64,000 bases of DNA from Pedobacter roseus (GTDB taxonomy: Bacteria; Bacteroidota; Bacteroidia; Sphingobacteriales; Sphingobacteriaceae), in NCBI RefSeq assembly GCF_014395225.1, contig NZ_CP060723.1:4712001-4776000 (forward strand), given 5' to 3'. Shown piece after piece: positions 1 through 7,685 of this stretch. A program made the translations under genes and the position numbers. Under the pieces are notes generated by a model. The model had not been told where the DNA came from. It saw only the letters and a program-made list of their open reading frames with translations, and made no database searches. Each line of letters opens with the position of its first letter. Position 1 is the stretch's first letter.

Positions 1-702
1 CAATAATAACTCATCATCGCCCGATGCCAGATCATCAATACCCTGAAAACCGCCAACTTCATAAAAAGTGGCCTTTTCATAAGCCAGGTTTGCACCGTTA
101 CAGGTTGATGGTTGTTTATTCCCAATGGTAGAAGCACCCAAACCGATCAGGTACAGAAACTCTAAAGATTGCAAACGTTCAAAAAAACTTTTTTCCTGAA
201 AATAAGCTACCGGAGAAGAAATCATTTTATAGTTTTTCTCTTCATACAAATTTACAATAGTAGCTAACCAGTCAGGTCCCATCCTGCAATCGGCATCAGT
301 GGTGATGATCAGGTCGCCAGTACAGGTTCCAATAGCGGTTTGTATAGCCTTTTTCTTATAAGAATTTAATGCCCGATCTTCATTCAGCTTGATCAGTTTA
401 ACATTCCGGTCTGCATAACTGAGCACAATCTCAGCCGTACGGTCGGTAGAATGATCATCAATAATAATGATCTCCGTTAAAGCTTCAGGGTATTGTTGAG
501 CAATCAGATCGTCAATCGTTTTATTGATATTGGCCTCTTCATCCCGTGCAGCAACAATAATAGAAACTCTGGTGTGTGGATCTGATTTTTGTGAAGTAAA
601 ATAAACCAATCTATGCCATCCTCTGATAAAATTGAGGACCAGAACGCCATAGATTAAGGTTAAAGCAGCAGATAATAGACTAATTAGATTTAGAATTTCC
701 AA
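1..702 (-). CDS. Family 2 glycosyltransferase, C-terminus beyond window
   Basis: The reverse strand is open from 702 to the left edge, so only the first 234 codons are present. An N-terminal hydrophobic stretch (LLSAALTLIYGVLVL) is followed by a GT-A domain: VSIIVAARDEE, the IIIDDHSTDRT nucleotide-binding region, and the TTDADCRMG DxD-like metal site. The family transfers sugars from nucleotide-sugar donors, usually for envelope glycans; substrate unknown. No ATG exists near the beginning; a TTG at 702-700 gives a start that overlaps the 3' end of the UPF0104 gene by 23 bp, implying translational coupling. Family certain, start moderately sure. Confidence 0.85.
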   Translation of the reverse strand, partial: MEILNLISLLSAALTLIYGVLVLNFIRGWHRLVYFTSQKSDPHTRVSIIVAARDEEANINKTIDDLIAQQYPEALTEIIIIDDHSTDRTAEIVLSYADRNVKLIKLNEDRALNSYKKKAIQTAIGTCTGDLIITTDADCRMGPDWLATIVNLYEEKNYKMISSPVAYFQEKSFFERLQSLEFLYLIGLGASTIGNKQPSTCNGANLAYEKATFYEVGGFQGIDDLASGDDELLL

Positions 703-1656
703 AAAAATTGAGTTTAAAAACGAAATAAGTGCCTAAGATAGCAGGAATTATGATATTTATAAGCCAAATACTGGCAGTACATGCAATAACAGCCACATGT
801 TGGTCGGTTACATGTTTGAATAATTCAACAGCGGTAACGCTCCTGATCCCTACATCGAAAAGATCCAATGAAGGCAATGCCGATTGCACCAAAAAGAGCA
901 AACAGGTCATCATCACAATATCTGCATAATGCAAACCGGGTACCAGCCATACAAACAGAATAAAATATTGTGAACTGAAAACCAGGTACCGTGCGAAACA
1001 ATAAGTAATGATTTTAAAAAGTTCCCTTTTTCTGTATCTGGCTAAAATGCCATAAAACTTTTTATACTTCCGGGTGAATTTAAAGGATAACAAAATCCCG
1101 TTCAGCCACCGGATGTTGAAGTAGAAAATCAGAAAAAACAGACAAAAAATTACTGCGAAAAATACTAAAGCTATAAACAGTACCCGGTCGATCGGGATAA
1201 AGCGATACACAAAAAAACAGGCTGCAATGGCTCCAAAAACGTTGGTTAGCACCAATTGCCCAATACTACCGACACTCATGGCTACTATGCCAACTATCCT
1301 TCTTTTAGGCGAAAGGAAAAATACCCTGCCTCCATACTCTCCAAGCCTGTTGGGTGTAAAAATAGCGAGCGTTAAGCCACAAAAAACCGATTCGATGGCA
1401 CGGTAAAAGCTGATGGGCTCGATCTGGCTCATCAAATATTTCCATTTGCCAGCCTCTAAAAACCAGTTCACCAACATCAAGAGTACGACGATGCCAATTA
1501 CAGTAATAATTTCTGCCTGGGGATATCTTTTAACAGGGTACTAAAATCGCGGAGGTTTCTGTTGGCAACGAGTTTATGGTAAATAAACCAAAAGGCAAAT
1601 ACTACAATTGCAGCTTTAATGAAAAGTGATAATATTTTTTTGTGCTTGCCTGTCAA
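680..1656 (-). CDS. UPF0104/LPG-synthase-like membrane protein, frameshifted as sequenced
   Basis: Two reading frames together make one multi-spanning protein of about 325 aa. The first part (from a TTG at 1656) ends with LLKDIP then hits a stop at about 1498; the second part runs to 680 and includes EAGKWKYLM, the NRLGEYGGR motif typical of UPF0104/lysylphosphatidylglycerol synthase TM-like proteins, and several membrane helices. Adding one C to the CCCC run (GGGG at 1519-1522 on the plus strand) restores a continuous IPQAEIITVIGIVV join. It lacks a DUF2156 catalytic domain. It is followed with overlap by a glycosyltransferase, so a role in envelope lipid or glycan export or synthesis is inferred. 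Either a sequencing error or a real pseudogene. Confidence 0.75.
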
Positions 1657-1696
1657 GTTTATCTTTTTTTTTGCAAATATGCTTAATATTGCTGTA

Positions 1697-2284
1697 ATGT
1701 TGAACGAAAAAAAGGAACGGGTAATTATGGGCATCGATCCCGGCACTGCGGTGATGGGTTATGGCGTAATTTTAGAGAAGGGAAATAAAACGGAACTGAT
1801 CAGTTTAGGGGTGGTAAAAATGACCCATTTGGATGATCCTTTTCTTAAGCTTCAGCGGATATTTGAAAAAACGGTCGTACTCATCGATCAATATAAACCC
1901 GATGTTTTGGCAATCGAAGCACCATTTTATGGAAAAAACATTCAGGTATTGTTAAAACTTGGCCGTGCCCAGGGTATCGCCATTGCAGCCGCGCTATCAA
2001 GAAACATATCAGTAACCGAATATTCACCGCGAAAGATCAAACAATCGATTACAGGCAGCGGTAATGCTACTAAAGAGCAAGTGGCTGCCATGTTGCAACG
2101 TTTGTTAAATTTTAAAGAAACTCCCGAATTTTTAGATGCTACCGATGGTTTGGCCGTTGCAGTTTGTCATTCTTTTCAAAAAATTACGACCGGAGGCAAA
2201 TCTAAAACCTATTCAGGTTGGGAATCTTTTGTAAGTGATAATAAAACCAAGGTTAAAGGTATAGCGGTTAAAGCGAAGAAATAA
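1697..2284 (+). CDS. ruvC: Holliday junction resolvase RuvC
   Basis: RuvC cuts Holliday junctions symmetrically together with RuvAB during recombination repair. The start at 1697 gives 195 aa; an in-frame start at 1619 would add a hydrophobic 26-residue extension not expected for a cytosolic nuclease. The RNase H-fold acidic residues are present: GIDPGTAVMGYG near the N-terminus, IEAPFYGKN for the Glu, and DATDGLAVAVCH for the last two Asp. The 5' end is divergent from the UPF0104 gene with about 40 bp between starts. A T-rich stretch ending TTTTTTTTGC at about 1664-1674 may supply the promoter. Confidence 0.95.
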   Translation: MLNEKKERVIMGIDPGTAVMGYGVILEKGNKTELISLGVVKMTHLDDPFLKLQRIFEKTVVLIDQYKPDVLAIEAPFYGKNIQVLLKLGRAQGIAIAAALSRNISVTEYSPRKIKQSITGSGNATKEQVAAMLQRLLNFKETPEFLDATDGLAVAVCHSFQKITTGGKSKTYSGWESFVSDNKTKVKGIAVKAKK

Positions 2285-2305
2285 TTGAGGTTAACTAATA
2301 TATTA

Positions 2306-2863
2306 TCAATTTATCTCCAGTCTACTGAGGTTCCTACTTATCCTAACAGATGACTTTTTAATTTCGTCAATGTTGCTGTAAAATATTGTGTCCTGACCTT
2401 TAATTACTTTTATCTTATTAAAAAGAACGGTTTCATCTTTATCACCCCAACCATCATCGATACTAAGAAACGAATAGGGCAAAAGCGAATAACGTTGTAC
2501 AAGGTTTACAGTATCGGTAGAAATTAATTCTTTGCGTTGCTTACTACCTGCACGAGCATAACTATCTGTTAGAAAAACTTTAAAATCATGCTCCGACCAC
2601 CACTCTTTATAATTGTCCTTATCAAAATATAACTCTACAATAAGATTTCGATCTGTTTTATTACATATTTCAATCTCAGGTCGGCCAGGGTCGTAAACGC
2701 ACGAGGATATAATCAAAATGAAGATTACAAGAATATAAAAGCATATTTTAATATCTTTTTTATGAGGAGACTTACCCAACGCAATAGTTGATGAGTCATT
2801 AATAATTGAATAAGGTTGCATTGAGTAATAATCTATTTGATTTAAAATGGTTCGTGCGGACAC
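2306..2863 (-). CDS. Uncharacterised lipoprotein
   Basis: No family recognised. A hydrophobic segment (FYILVIFILIISSC) ends in a Cys that looks like a lipobox, followed by a soluble region of about 130 aa with CNKTDRNLIVELYF, which resembles an extracellular beta-rich domain. The ATG at 2863 leaves an unusually long 38-residue stretch before the signal sequence. An in-frame ATG at 2821 or a TTG at 2779 would give a more normal lipoprotein leader, and the TTG start seems biologically sensible. It converges with ruvC (21 bp apart) and lies 18 bp downstream of the DUF4349 gene, so the two may be cotranscribed. Confidence 0.6.
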   Translation of the reverse strand: MSARTILNQIDYYSMQPYSIINDSSTIALGKSPHKKDIKICFYILVIFILIISSCVYDPGRPEIEICNKTDRNLIVELYFDKDNYKEWWSEHDFKVFLTDSYARAGSKQRKELISTDTVNLVQRYSLLPYSFLSIDDGWGDKDETVLFNKIKVIKGQDTIFYSNIDEIKKSSVRISRNLSRLEIN

Positions 2864-2881
2864 GAACCATGAAGCAGAAAT

Positions 2882-3775
2882 TTATACCTGATTATTTTCA
2901 ATCAGACTTTTAGTTGCTAATTCCCTCGCAATTTTATCTTTCCTGATAAAATGTTTTATTACAAAAAACACCACAACACCCACCAATATTAACATCCAGA
3001 TGTTAGAAACAGCAATAATGATTTCTTTAAAAATCGTCCAGCCGTTTACAATACCCAACCATAATCTGTTAATAAATGCCGGACGGTAATCGTACAGGTT
3101 ATCATTAGCAACTACCATGGTTTTAACGGTATTGTCCTGATAAAAATTAAGGGTAATGGTGCTAAATTTTACGCGGTTATCGATCTGCATGTTCTCGATT
3201 CGTTTATCCACATAATCATCTTTAATGTAAAGTGATGATTCTACATTAGCGCTTTTTTTCGTAGCTACTTTATTGATTTTTTCAATGGCATCAATGCGGT
3301 TTTGCGCTTTTAATTTATTGGCTAAATAAGAGATGCTTTGATCGTCCATCTTCATCGATTGATTATCGACAAAAACTGCCATTTTTGCGATGGTATTGGT
3401 AAATTCATCCAGTTTATCTGATGGTACTTTCGCTATCAGATAGCCCTGGGTGCGGTACGAAGTAATTTCTTTTAACGAATCGGTTGATTGTTTGACTTTA
3501 TCAGTTTCCTGGATGGTGCTTTCGATGGAGAACTCTGCAACAGTTCCCCCTTCTGCTTTAATGGTTTTGCTAAGCTGCTCTTTTGTTTGCTGAACATCTT
3601 TTACCCTAAACCGCATATCGGCAGTTTTGATGATTTTTTCTGTGAGTGTGCTATCTGATATTTCCTTACTTAACTCATTCGACTCAACAGAATCGGCACT
3701 TGCATATTTTTTGTTTCCGTTCTGGCAGCCAAAAATTGTTAAAACGATGGCTATAGCAATAATATTCCTTTTCAT
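2882..3775 (-). CDS. DUF4349-type lipoprotein with C-terminal membrane helix
   Basis: The 297-aa product begins with a lipoprotein signal (IVLTIFGCQNG, Cys at residue 17). The middle has the pattern of DUF4349 proteins: IIKTADMRFRVKDV, then a coiled region that repeatedly alternates Lys/Asp with hydrophobics (AEGGTVAEFS, IAKVPSDKLDEF). Near residues 250-275 is a membrane helix (IWMLILVGVVVFFVI) followed by a basic tail. DUF4349 proteins are anchored envelope proteins of unknown function. Both a lipid anchor and a C-terminal helix are seen, so it could be held at the inner membrane. ATG 3775 fits the signal sequence. Confidence 0.8.
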   Translation of the reverse strand: MKRNIIAIAIVLTIFGCQNGNKKYASADSVESNELSKEISDSTLTEKIIKTADMRFRVKDVQQTKEQLSKTIKAEGGTVAEFSIESTIQETDKVKQSTDSLKEITSYRTQGYLIAKVPSDKLDEFTNTIAKMAVFVDNQSMKMDDQSISYLANKLKAQNRIDAIEKINKVATKKSANVESSLYIKDDYVDKRIENMQIDNRVKFSTITLNFYQDNTVKTMVVANDNLYDYRPAFINRLWLGIVNGWTIFKEIIIAVSNIWMLILVGVVVFFVIKHFIRKDKIARELATKSLIENNQV

Positions 3776-3958
3776 GATTGTGTGGTTCTAAATAAATAAT
3801 CATTTTAAATATTTGCTTCAAATGGCCATTAGAAGTGTAGCGTTCTGGTTAGTTTATAACGCTGTATTTTACCCTTAATACAAAAATTATATTTAGGTAA
3901 CCCGATGTTGAGTTTGGAGTAATGAGAAGGGGTTTTTGAGGGGTCTCTAAATTATTAT

Positions 3959-3993
3959 AAACCTCGCAGGTTTTTTAAATACCTGCGAGGTTT
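3959..3993. repeat. Palindromic hairpin sharing its core with 39691-39723
   Basis: AAACCTCGCAGGT and ACCTGCGAGGTTT form a perfect 13-bp stem with a 9-base loop. The same core (ACCTCGCAGGT) recurs in a 15-bp stem at 39691-39723. Both copies lie between genes, so this looks like a small dispersed palindromic element. Confidence 0.75.
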
Positions 3994-4038
3994 GGACGCG
4001 TTATTTTTCACTCCCAAGAACTACTGGCTTTGTTAAAT

Positions 4039-4140
4039 AAACCTGATAAAACGAAAAGCCCACAGCGAGGCACGAGCGAGAACTTGAAGCGATAGCAGGA
4101 CTGCTCTCCACCATTAAAACAGAACTGCTCATTTCTAAAA
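4039..4140 (+). repeat. Intergenic repeat, family A, copy 1
   Basis: Begins AAACCTGATAAAACG, contains AAGCGATAGCAGGACT, and ends near AACTGCTCATTT. It aligns in order with the reverse complement of 4201-4288 and with 61618-61717, sharing the opening AAACyTGA, the central purine-rich part and the GGACT step. Degenerate and non-coding. Confidence 0.5.
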
Positions 4141-4200
4141 ATTATTGACCACCTAAGTCACCTGAGTACACGTAAGTTGAGATTCGCAGCTGTTTTTTTT

Positions 4201-4288
4201 TGAAAAGCAGGTTCCTTTGTGTATCGGTTCTGATAGTCCTGCCATCCGCTTTACCTCTCTGCGTTCGGTGCCCGCTCCTGTCAGGTTT
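4201..4288 (-). repeat. Intergenic repeat, family A, copy 2
   Basis: On the minus strand it starts AAACCTGACAGGAGCG, continues through AAGCGGATGGCAGGACT and ends GGAACCTGCTTTTC. It is inverted relative to copy 1, about 60 bp away, so the two could pair in single-stranded form. The end GAAACCTGCTTTTC is also found at 61704-61717. Confidence 0.5.
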
Positions 4289-4375
4289 AGATTACTTGGG
4301 CCTTTCTTCCTATTTTGAACCTTGCAGTTGCACTAATTCTATTTAAACCTATCAGGTTTATGCTTATTAACAAAA

Positions 4376-4408
4376 AAAGCCGGTTATGAATAAACATAAC
4401 CGGCTTTA
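4376..4408 (-). terminator. Rho-independent terminator of the 72-aa membrane protein
   Basis: AAAGCCGGTTATG (4377-4389) and CATAACCGGCTTT (4395-4407) pair perfectly over 13 bp, with a T-run on the minus-strand side (AAAAAAA at 4372-4378). It lies 20 bp past the stop of the gene ending at 4429. Confidence 0.85.
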
Positions 4409-4428
4409 TATCTTGATAGCAAATTTGC

Positions 4429-4647
4429 TTATGCGTCTAATATTTTGAAAACACCTTTAATAGCGATAATCGCACCGATAAATAAGATAATCCATGAAAC
4501 TAAAGACATTTGCCAAGAATCGTGAGCGAAACGCAAATAAGTACCCACCATGCAAACCACTACACCAAAAATTATTAATTTATAAATTCCTGGCTGGTTA
4601 GCCGCTTTCATACTTTCTGTATTGTGCTTTAATTCGTTGTTCTCCAT
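4429..4647 (-). CDS. Small two-helix membrane protein
   Basis: The 72-aa product has a polar N-terminus (about 22 aa) and two probable membrane helices, IYKLIIFGVVVCMVGTYLRF and LVSWIILFIGAIIAIKGVF. No function is recognised; proteins of this size and shape are frequent in Sphingobacteriaceae. It is a single-gene unit: a TACTTTTG promoter box lies 23 bp upstream of the ATG and a strong terminator follows. The tidy promoter and terminator make it a credible gene in spite of its size. Confidence 0.75.
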   Translation of the reverse strand: MENNELKHNTESMKAANQPGIYKLIIFGVVVCMVGTYLRFAHDSWQMSLVSWIILFIGAIIAIKGVFKILDA

Positions 4648-4669
4648 AATATTTATGTTTATGATGCTG

Positions 4670-4677
4670 CAAAAGTA
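4670..4677 (-). promoter_or_regulatory. Bacteroidota -7 box (TACTTTTG)
   Basis: TACTTTTG on the minus strand matches the TAnnTTTG -7 consensus of Bacteroidota and stands 23 bp before the ATG at 4647. No clear -33 TTTG was seen at the usual distance. Confidence 0.6.
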
Positions 4678-4704
4678 ATACTTATTGCTGAATAATTATA
4701 AAAC

Positions 4705-5466
4705 TTAGTAACTTTTTAATCGTTCTAATCTTTGTTTCGCTTTGTCTTTATCACTCAGCTTTTCACCCTGATACAAAGGCTTTTCCCAGTCGCCGTACAT
4801 GGGGTTTGGCAATACAATAAACTTTGTACCAAATAAGGCCTGATTTGTATTTACCTGCTCAAAGGTGTTTTTCTGTTCACGGTAGAAAATGTTACTGAAA
4901 TCGCTCAAATTATCACCGAAAAGCATTAAAATATTGTGTGTTTCAGTTATTTTTTGTCTACGCGGCTCCTTATTGGATGTTCCTTTTGAAACAATCAGAT
5001 GTGCATCATCTGCGTAAGGGAACCCAAAATGCTGCAGGTTTTTTAATGTAGCTGCATAATCTTTTTCATCGCGATTGCTTACATAAAAAGTTTCAATGTT
5101 TTTTGAGGCGGCAAATTTTAAAAATGCAAGAGCGCCAGGAACAGTATCGGCCTGAGCCAAACTGGTCCATTCTGTCCAATCAGCTGGCACATAACTTTGG
5201 CCTTTTTTAATTTCATGTCCCTGGAAAGCAGAATTATCCAAAACAGTTTCATCAATATCAACAATTACGCAGTTTGTTTTTTTGCTTGTATCGGCCCATA
5301 ATGCCTCTTTTAGCGATAAGCGGGCAAAGTTATAAGCCTGGAAACATAAGGCCCTATATTCGCCAGAAGTTTGCTGCCAAAGCACGGCATTGGTATAATC
5401 TCTTGCAGGGTTTTGGGCCTTAACAAAAAATGGGGCAAGCAATAAAATGAGGATGTATTTTTTCAT
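4705..5466 (-). CDS. Exported HAD acid phosphatase, e(P4)/class B-C family
   Basis: The 253-aa protein starts with a Sec signal peptide (MKKYILILLLAPFFVKAQ). The HAD core follows: VIVDIDETVLDNSAF is the nucleophile DxDxT motif I, YVSNRDEKD the Ser/Asn motif II, KITETHNILMLFGDNLSDF the later Lys and Asp motifs. Length and order match the 5'-nucleotidase e(P4) family, which strips phosphate from nucleotides and NMN in the periplasm or at the surface. Unlike the classical e(P4), there is no lipobox Cys, so it should be soluble and exported. It stands alone between genes of other orientation or function. Confidence 0.88.
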   Translation of the reverse strand: MKKYILILLLAPFFVKAQNPARDYTNAVLWQQTSGEYRALCFQAYNFARLSLKEALWADTSKKTNCVIVDIDETVLDNSAFQGHEIKKGQSYVPADWTEWTSLAQADTVPGALAFLKFAASKNIETFYVSNRDEKDYAATLKNLQHFGFPYADDAHLIVSKGTSNKEPRRQKITETHNILMLFGDNLSDFSNIFYREQKNTFEQVNTNQALFGTKFIVLPNPMYGDWEKPLYQGEKLSDKDKAKQRLERLKSY

Positions 5467-5635
5467 AATTTGATATTACACTGCAAAGATATTAAAAGCT
5501 CATAATTAAGCAGACAATAAAAATTTCAATAGAAAAAATGGAACAAAACATATTTTCGTAATACAATACTTACAGATTAGTATCGATAATCAGGATTAAT
5601 TTCTACAAATTAAGACTTTAGTTATAAAAAATAGT

Positions 5636-5643
5636 TACTTTTG
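5636..5643 (+). promoter_or_regulatory. Bacteroidota -7 box (TACTTTTG) for PKD lipoprotein
   Basis: TACTTTTG fits the TAnnTTTG consensus and lies 27 bp before the ATG at 5671. Confidence 0.6.
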
Positions 5644-5670
5644 GGCACACACAAATAAAACCAATTTAAT

Positions 5671-6303
5671 ATGAAATCTAAAAGCTTACTAGGGGTAGCT
5701 ATTGCCCTATTTTTTCTTGCAGCCTGCAAAAAACAACCTAATCCGGAAATTACTACAACTGATTTTAGTATAAATAAAAAATCATTGTATTTAACCCAAT
5801 CAATTGAGCTTAATGCACAAGATGCCAGTGCTGGCAGTAATTATGTCTGGAATTATGGTGATGGAACTATTGAAACAAAAGGAAGTAAAACTGAACATCA
5901 GTACAAAACCTCTGGTATTTTTGAAGTAACATTAACCGTTTACAACAAAACTAGCAAGGTCAAAGTAAGAATACTTCCCGGAGATATCAGTTACCAGATT
6001 AAAAATAACAGCACCTTTGATCTGGATCTAAATTCTTATGTAAACTTACCAGTTAATACAGTTAGATCAGTATTAAAGCCAAACGCACTCTCTGATACCA
6101 TTTATGTTAAATTACAAGCTACAGGAAATTTATTGCAGCTTACGAACATTAGTGGCATTGCGAAAGGAAAAGCTTTTCGTTTTGATGAAATGTTTTGGCA
6201 AAAAGATTCTATGCACAACATCCTCAAAGTAGATAATGATACTAAAATTCAACTTGGCGCACATGGCGAACTTGGGATTAGTTCGACATTGAGAAATTTA
6301 TAA
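5671..6303 (+). CDS. PKD-domain lipoprotein
   Basis: The 210-aa protein has a lipoprotein leader (AIALFFLAACKKQ, Cys at residue 19), then a PKD-type immunoglobulin fold at about residues 30-100 with the diagnostic WNYGDGTIETKG turn and HQYKTSGIFEVTLTVYN strand. Residues 110-210 form a further uncharacterised domain. PKD domains serve as spacers or binding modules on surface proteins, so this is probably a surface-exposed adhesion or binding protein. Single gene with its own promoter and terminator. Confidence 0.85.
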   Translation: MKSKSLLGVAIALFFLAACKKQPNPEITTTDFSINKKSLYLTQSIELNAQDASAGSNYVWNYGDGTIETKGSKTEHQYKTSGIFEVTLTVYNKTSKVKVRILPGDISYQIKNNSTFDLDLNSYVNLPVNTVRSVLKPNALSDTIYVKLQATGNLLQLTNISGIAKGKAFRFDEMFWQKDSMHNILKVDNDTKIQLGAHGELGISSTLRNL

Positions 6304-6320
6304 AAATCAACAAAAACATG

Positions 6321-6353
6321 AAGCCCGTTCCTTAACAGAAACGGGCTTTTTTT
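6321..6353. terminator. Rho-independent terminator, probably bidirectional
   Basis: AAGCCCGTT (6321-6329) pairs with AACGGGCTT (6340-6348), followed by TTTTT. It sits between the convergent PKD lipoprotein gene and AAA_14 ATPase gene. Confidence 0.85.
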
Positions 6354-6363
6354 ATACTTAAAA

Positions 6364-7491
6364 TCAGGTATTCAAAAAGCTTCCTCTCTCTCCTTTTGAT
6401 AAAATTAATGTTTCTGCATCTGGATAAGCCTGCGTAAAAGTTGTGGGGATTTTATTTTTGCCTCTTTCGTTCCATTTAAACTCCACGGCCAAAAACCGTT
6501 GCTTAGTTTTTTCAATATAATCTATTTCCTGCTGTTGTGTAGTACGCCAAAAAAAGCAATCTGCCTCTATCTGGTGCTGATGTAAATATTTCATCCGCTC
6601 TGCAATCATATAATTTTCGAAAAGTGCGCCCACATCATTACGATTGGCGAGGGAATTAAAATTCCGGGTAATGGCATTTACAATACCTGTATCATAGAAA
6701 TAAATCTTTTTGTTTTTTTTGATCTCATTGCGAACGTTGCCCGAAAAAGCAGGTAAGCTAAACACTACAAAAGATTTTTCGAGCAGGCTGATGTATTTAT
6801 CAACCGTTTTCTGATCTGCTTTTACCAATTGTGCCAATTCAGAAAAGTTAACTTCGCTACCAATCTGTAGCGCCAAAGCCTTCACAATTTTTTCGAATAA
6901 TAATGGCTTTTTAACATCTTCTAAAGTGAACAGATCCTTGTACAGATAACTATCTGCAAGTAATTTTAAATGTTCTTCTGCATTTTGAGGATCATTAATG
7001 ATTTCGGGATAAGAACCATAAATTAAACGTTGTTCCAATGATCTTTCTTCGGTAATAAAGTCAGTATTGTTCACCAATTCGGCATAAGAGAAAGGCAAAA
7101 GCATCATTTCGTACTTCCGGCCGGTTAATGGTTCATTTATTTTTCCTGAAAGCTCAAAAGCTGACGAACCTGTCGCAATCACCTGAACGTTTTTAAATCG
7201 ATCTACAATAATTTTAATCAGTAATCCTACATCATTTATGCGTTGGGCCTCATCAATAAACAGAACTTCGTAGCCAGAGAGCATTTGTGTAATTTGTGCG
7301 GCATTAGGCTTTGCCAAAGTTTCCCGTACATCTGCATCATCTCCATTGAGGTATAAGGTCTTTTTATTAACTTTTGCCAACAACTGTTCTACAAACGTGG
7401 TTTTACCGGTTTGTCTTGGGCCGAAGATGATAAAAGCTTTTCCTTTAAAAAGCCTTTCAAAAGCATAATCCAACTGTTTCCGAACAACCAT
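6364..7491 (-). CDS. AAA_14/DUF4143 ATPase
   Basis: A 375-aa member of the archaeal/bacterial ATPase group with AAA_14 followed by DUF4143. Seen: Walker A GPRQTGKTTF (about residues 24-33), Walker B EVLFIDEAQRI, the ATGSSAFEL sensor motif, a winged-helix-like stretch (LAQLVKADQKTVDKYISLLEKS) and a C-terminal EIDYIEK-x-AVEFKW that recalls a PD-(D/E)xK nuclease fold. The function of the family is poorly known; many members occur as isolated accessory genes. The DNA before the gene carries 32-bp direct repeats, pointing to regulation by a DNA-binding protein, perhaps itself. Confidence 0.88.
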   Translation of the reverse strand: MVVRKQLDYAFERLFKGKAFIIFGPRQTGKTTFVEQLLAKVNKKTLYLNGDDADVRETLAKPNAAQITQMLSGYEVLFIDEAQRINDVGLLIKIIVDRFKNVQVIATGSSAFELSGKINEPLTGRKYEMMLLPFSYAELVNNTDFITEERSLEQRLIYGSYPEIINDPQNAEEHLKLLADSYLYKDLFTLEDVKKPLLFEKIVKALALQIGSEVNFSELAQLVKADQKTVDKYISLLEKSFVVFSLPAFSGNVRNEIKKNKKIYFYDTGIVNAITRNFNSLANRNDVGALFENYMIAERMKYLHQHQIEADCFFWRTTQQQEIDYIEKTKQRFLAVEFKWNERGKNKIPTTFTQAYPDAETLILSKGERGSFLNT

Positions 7492-7508
7492 AATAAATAT
7501 TAATTACA

Positions 7509-7516
7509 CAAAAGTA
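7509..7516 (-). promoter_or_regulatory. Bacteroidota -7 box (TACTTTTG) of the ATPase gene
   Basis: TACTTTTG on the minus strand, 17 bp before the ATG at 7491. Its outer edge touches the first 32-bp repeat. Confidence 0.6.
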
Positions 7517-7596
7517 TAATAATTCTGGATTACAATCCATAAAAAACATAATAATTTTGGATTACAATCCATAAAAAACATAATAATTTTGGATTA
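7516..7596. repeat. 32-bp direct repeats upstream of the ATPase gene
   Basis: Two complete 32-bp copies (7516-7547 and 7548-7579) differ at one base, and a partial third starts at 7580. Each full copy carries the palindrome TGGATTACAATCCA (copy 2 has it at 7558-7571). The spacing is about three DNA turns, so proteins bound to the copies would sit on one face. Candidate operator array. Confidence 0.8.
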
Positions 7597-7613
7597 ATAA
7601 AAAGAACAGCAAT

Positions 7614-7645
7614 AAAAAAACCCATTTCAATTAAGAAACGGGCTT
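7614..7645 (-). terminator. Terminator of the atp operon
   Basis: Minus-strand RNA reads CCCGUUUC-loop-GAAAUGGG followed by a U-run (A-run at 7614-7620). The G-U pair forms only in minus-strand RNA, which fits its use for the operon ending with atpG at 7686. Confidence 0.75.
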
Positions 7646-7685
7646 AGAATAATTTTGACTTTTAACTAAATACTTTAGACTTAGC

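Larger units (their letters stand above)
3776..4428. other. Repeat-rich intergenic region
   Basis: About 650 bp without a convincing gene. It holds, in order, a perfect 13-bp hairpin (3959-3993), a pair of inverted copies of an intergenic repeat (4039-4140 and 4201-4288), and a rho-independent terminator for the gene to the right (4376-4408). No open frame with a start and a ribosome site stood out. Confidence 0.7.

Noticed and set aside
1498..1530. Programmed -1 frameshift in the UPF0104 gene
   Set aside because: The needed shift is -1, but no X-XXY-YYZ slippery heptamer is in frame near the stop; a one-base deletion in GGGG explains it better.
1619..1696. N-terminal extension of RuvC
   Set aside because: The added 26 residues are hydrophobic and do not occur in RuvC; the ATG at 1697 gives a standard start.
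3776..4428. CRISPR or tRNA in the long spacer
   Set aside because: Repeats are inverted and unequal, not direct with regular spacers; no cloverleaf with a CCA-compatible end was found.
6364..7491. Toxin-antitoxin or defence system around the AAA_14 ATPase
   Set aside because: Neighbours are a PKD lipoprotein and the ATP synthase operon; no partner gene of a defence type is next to it.
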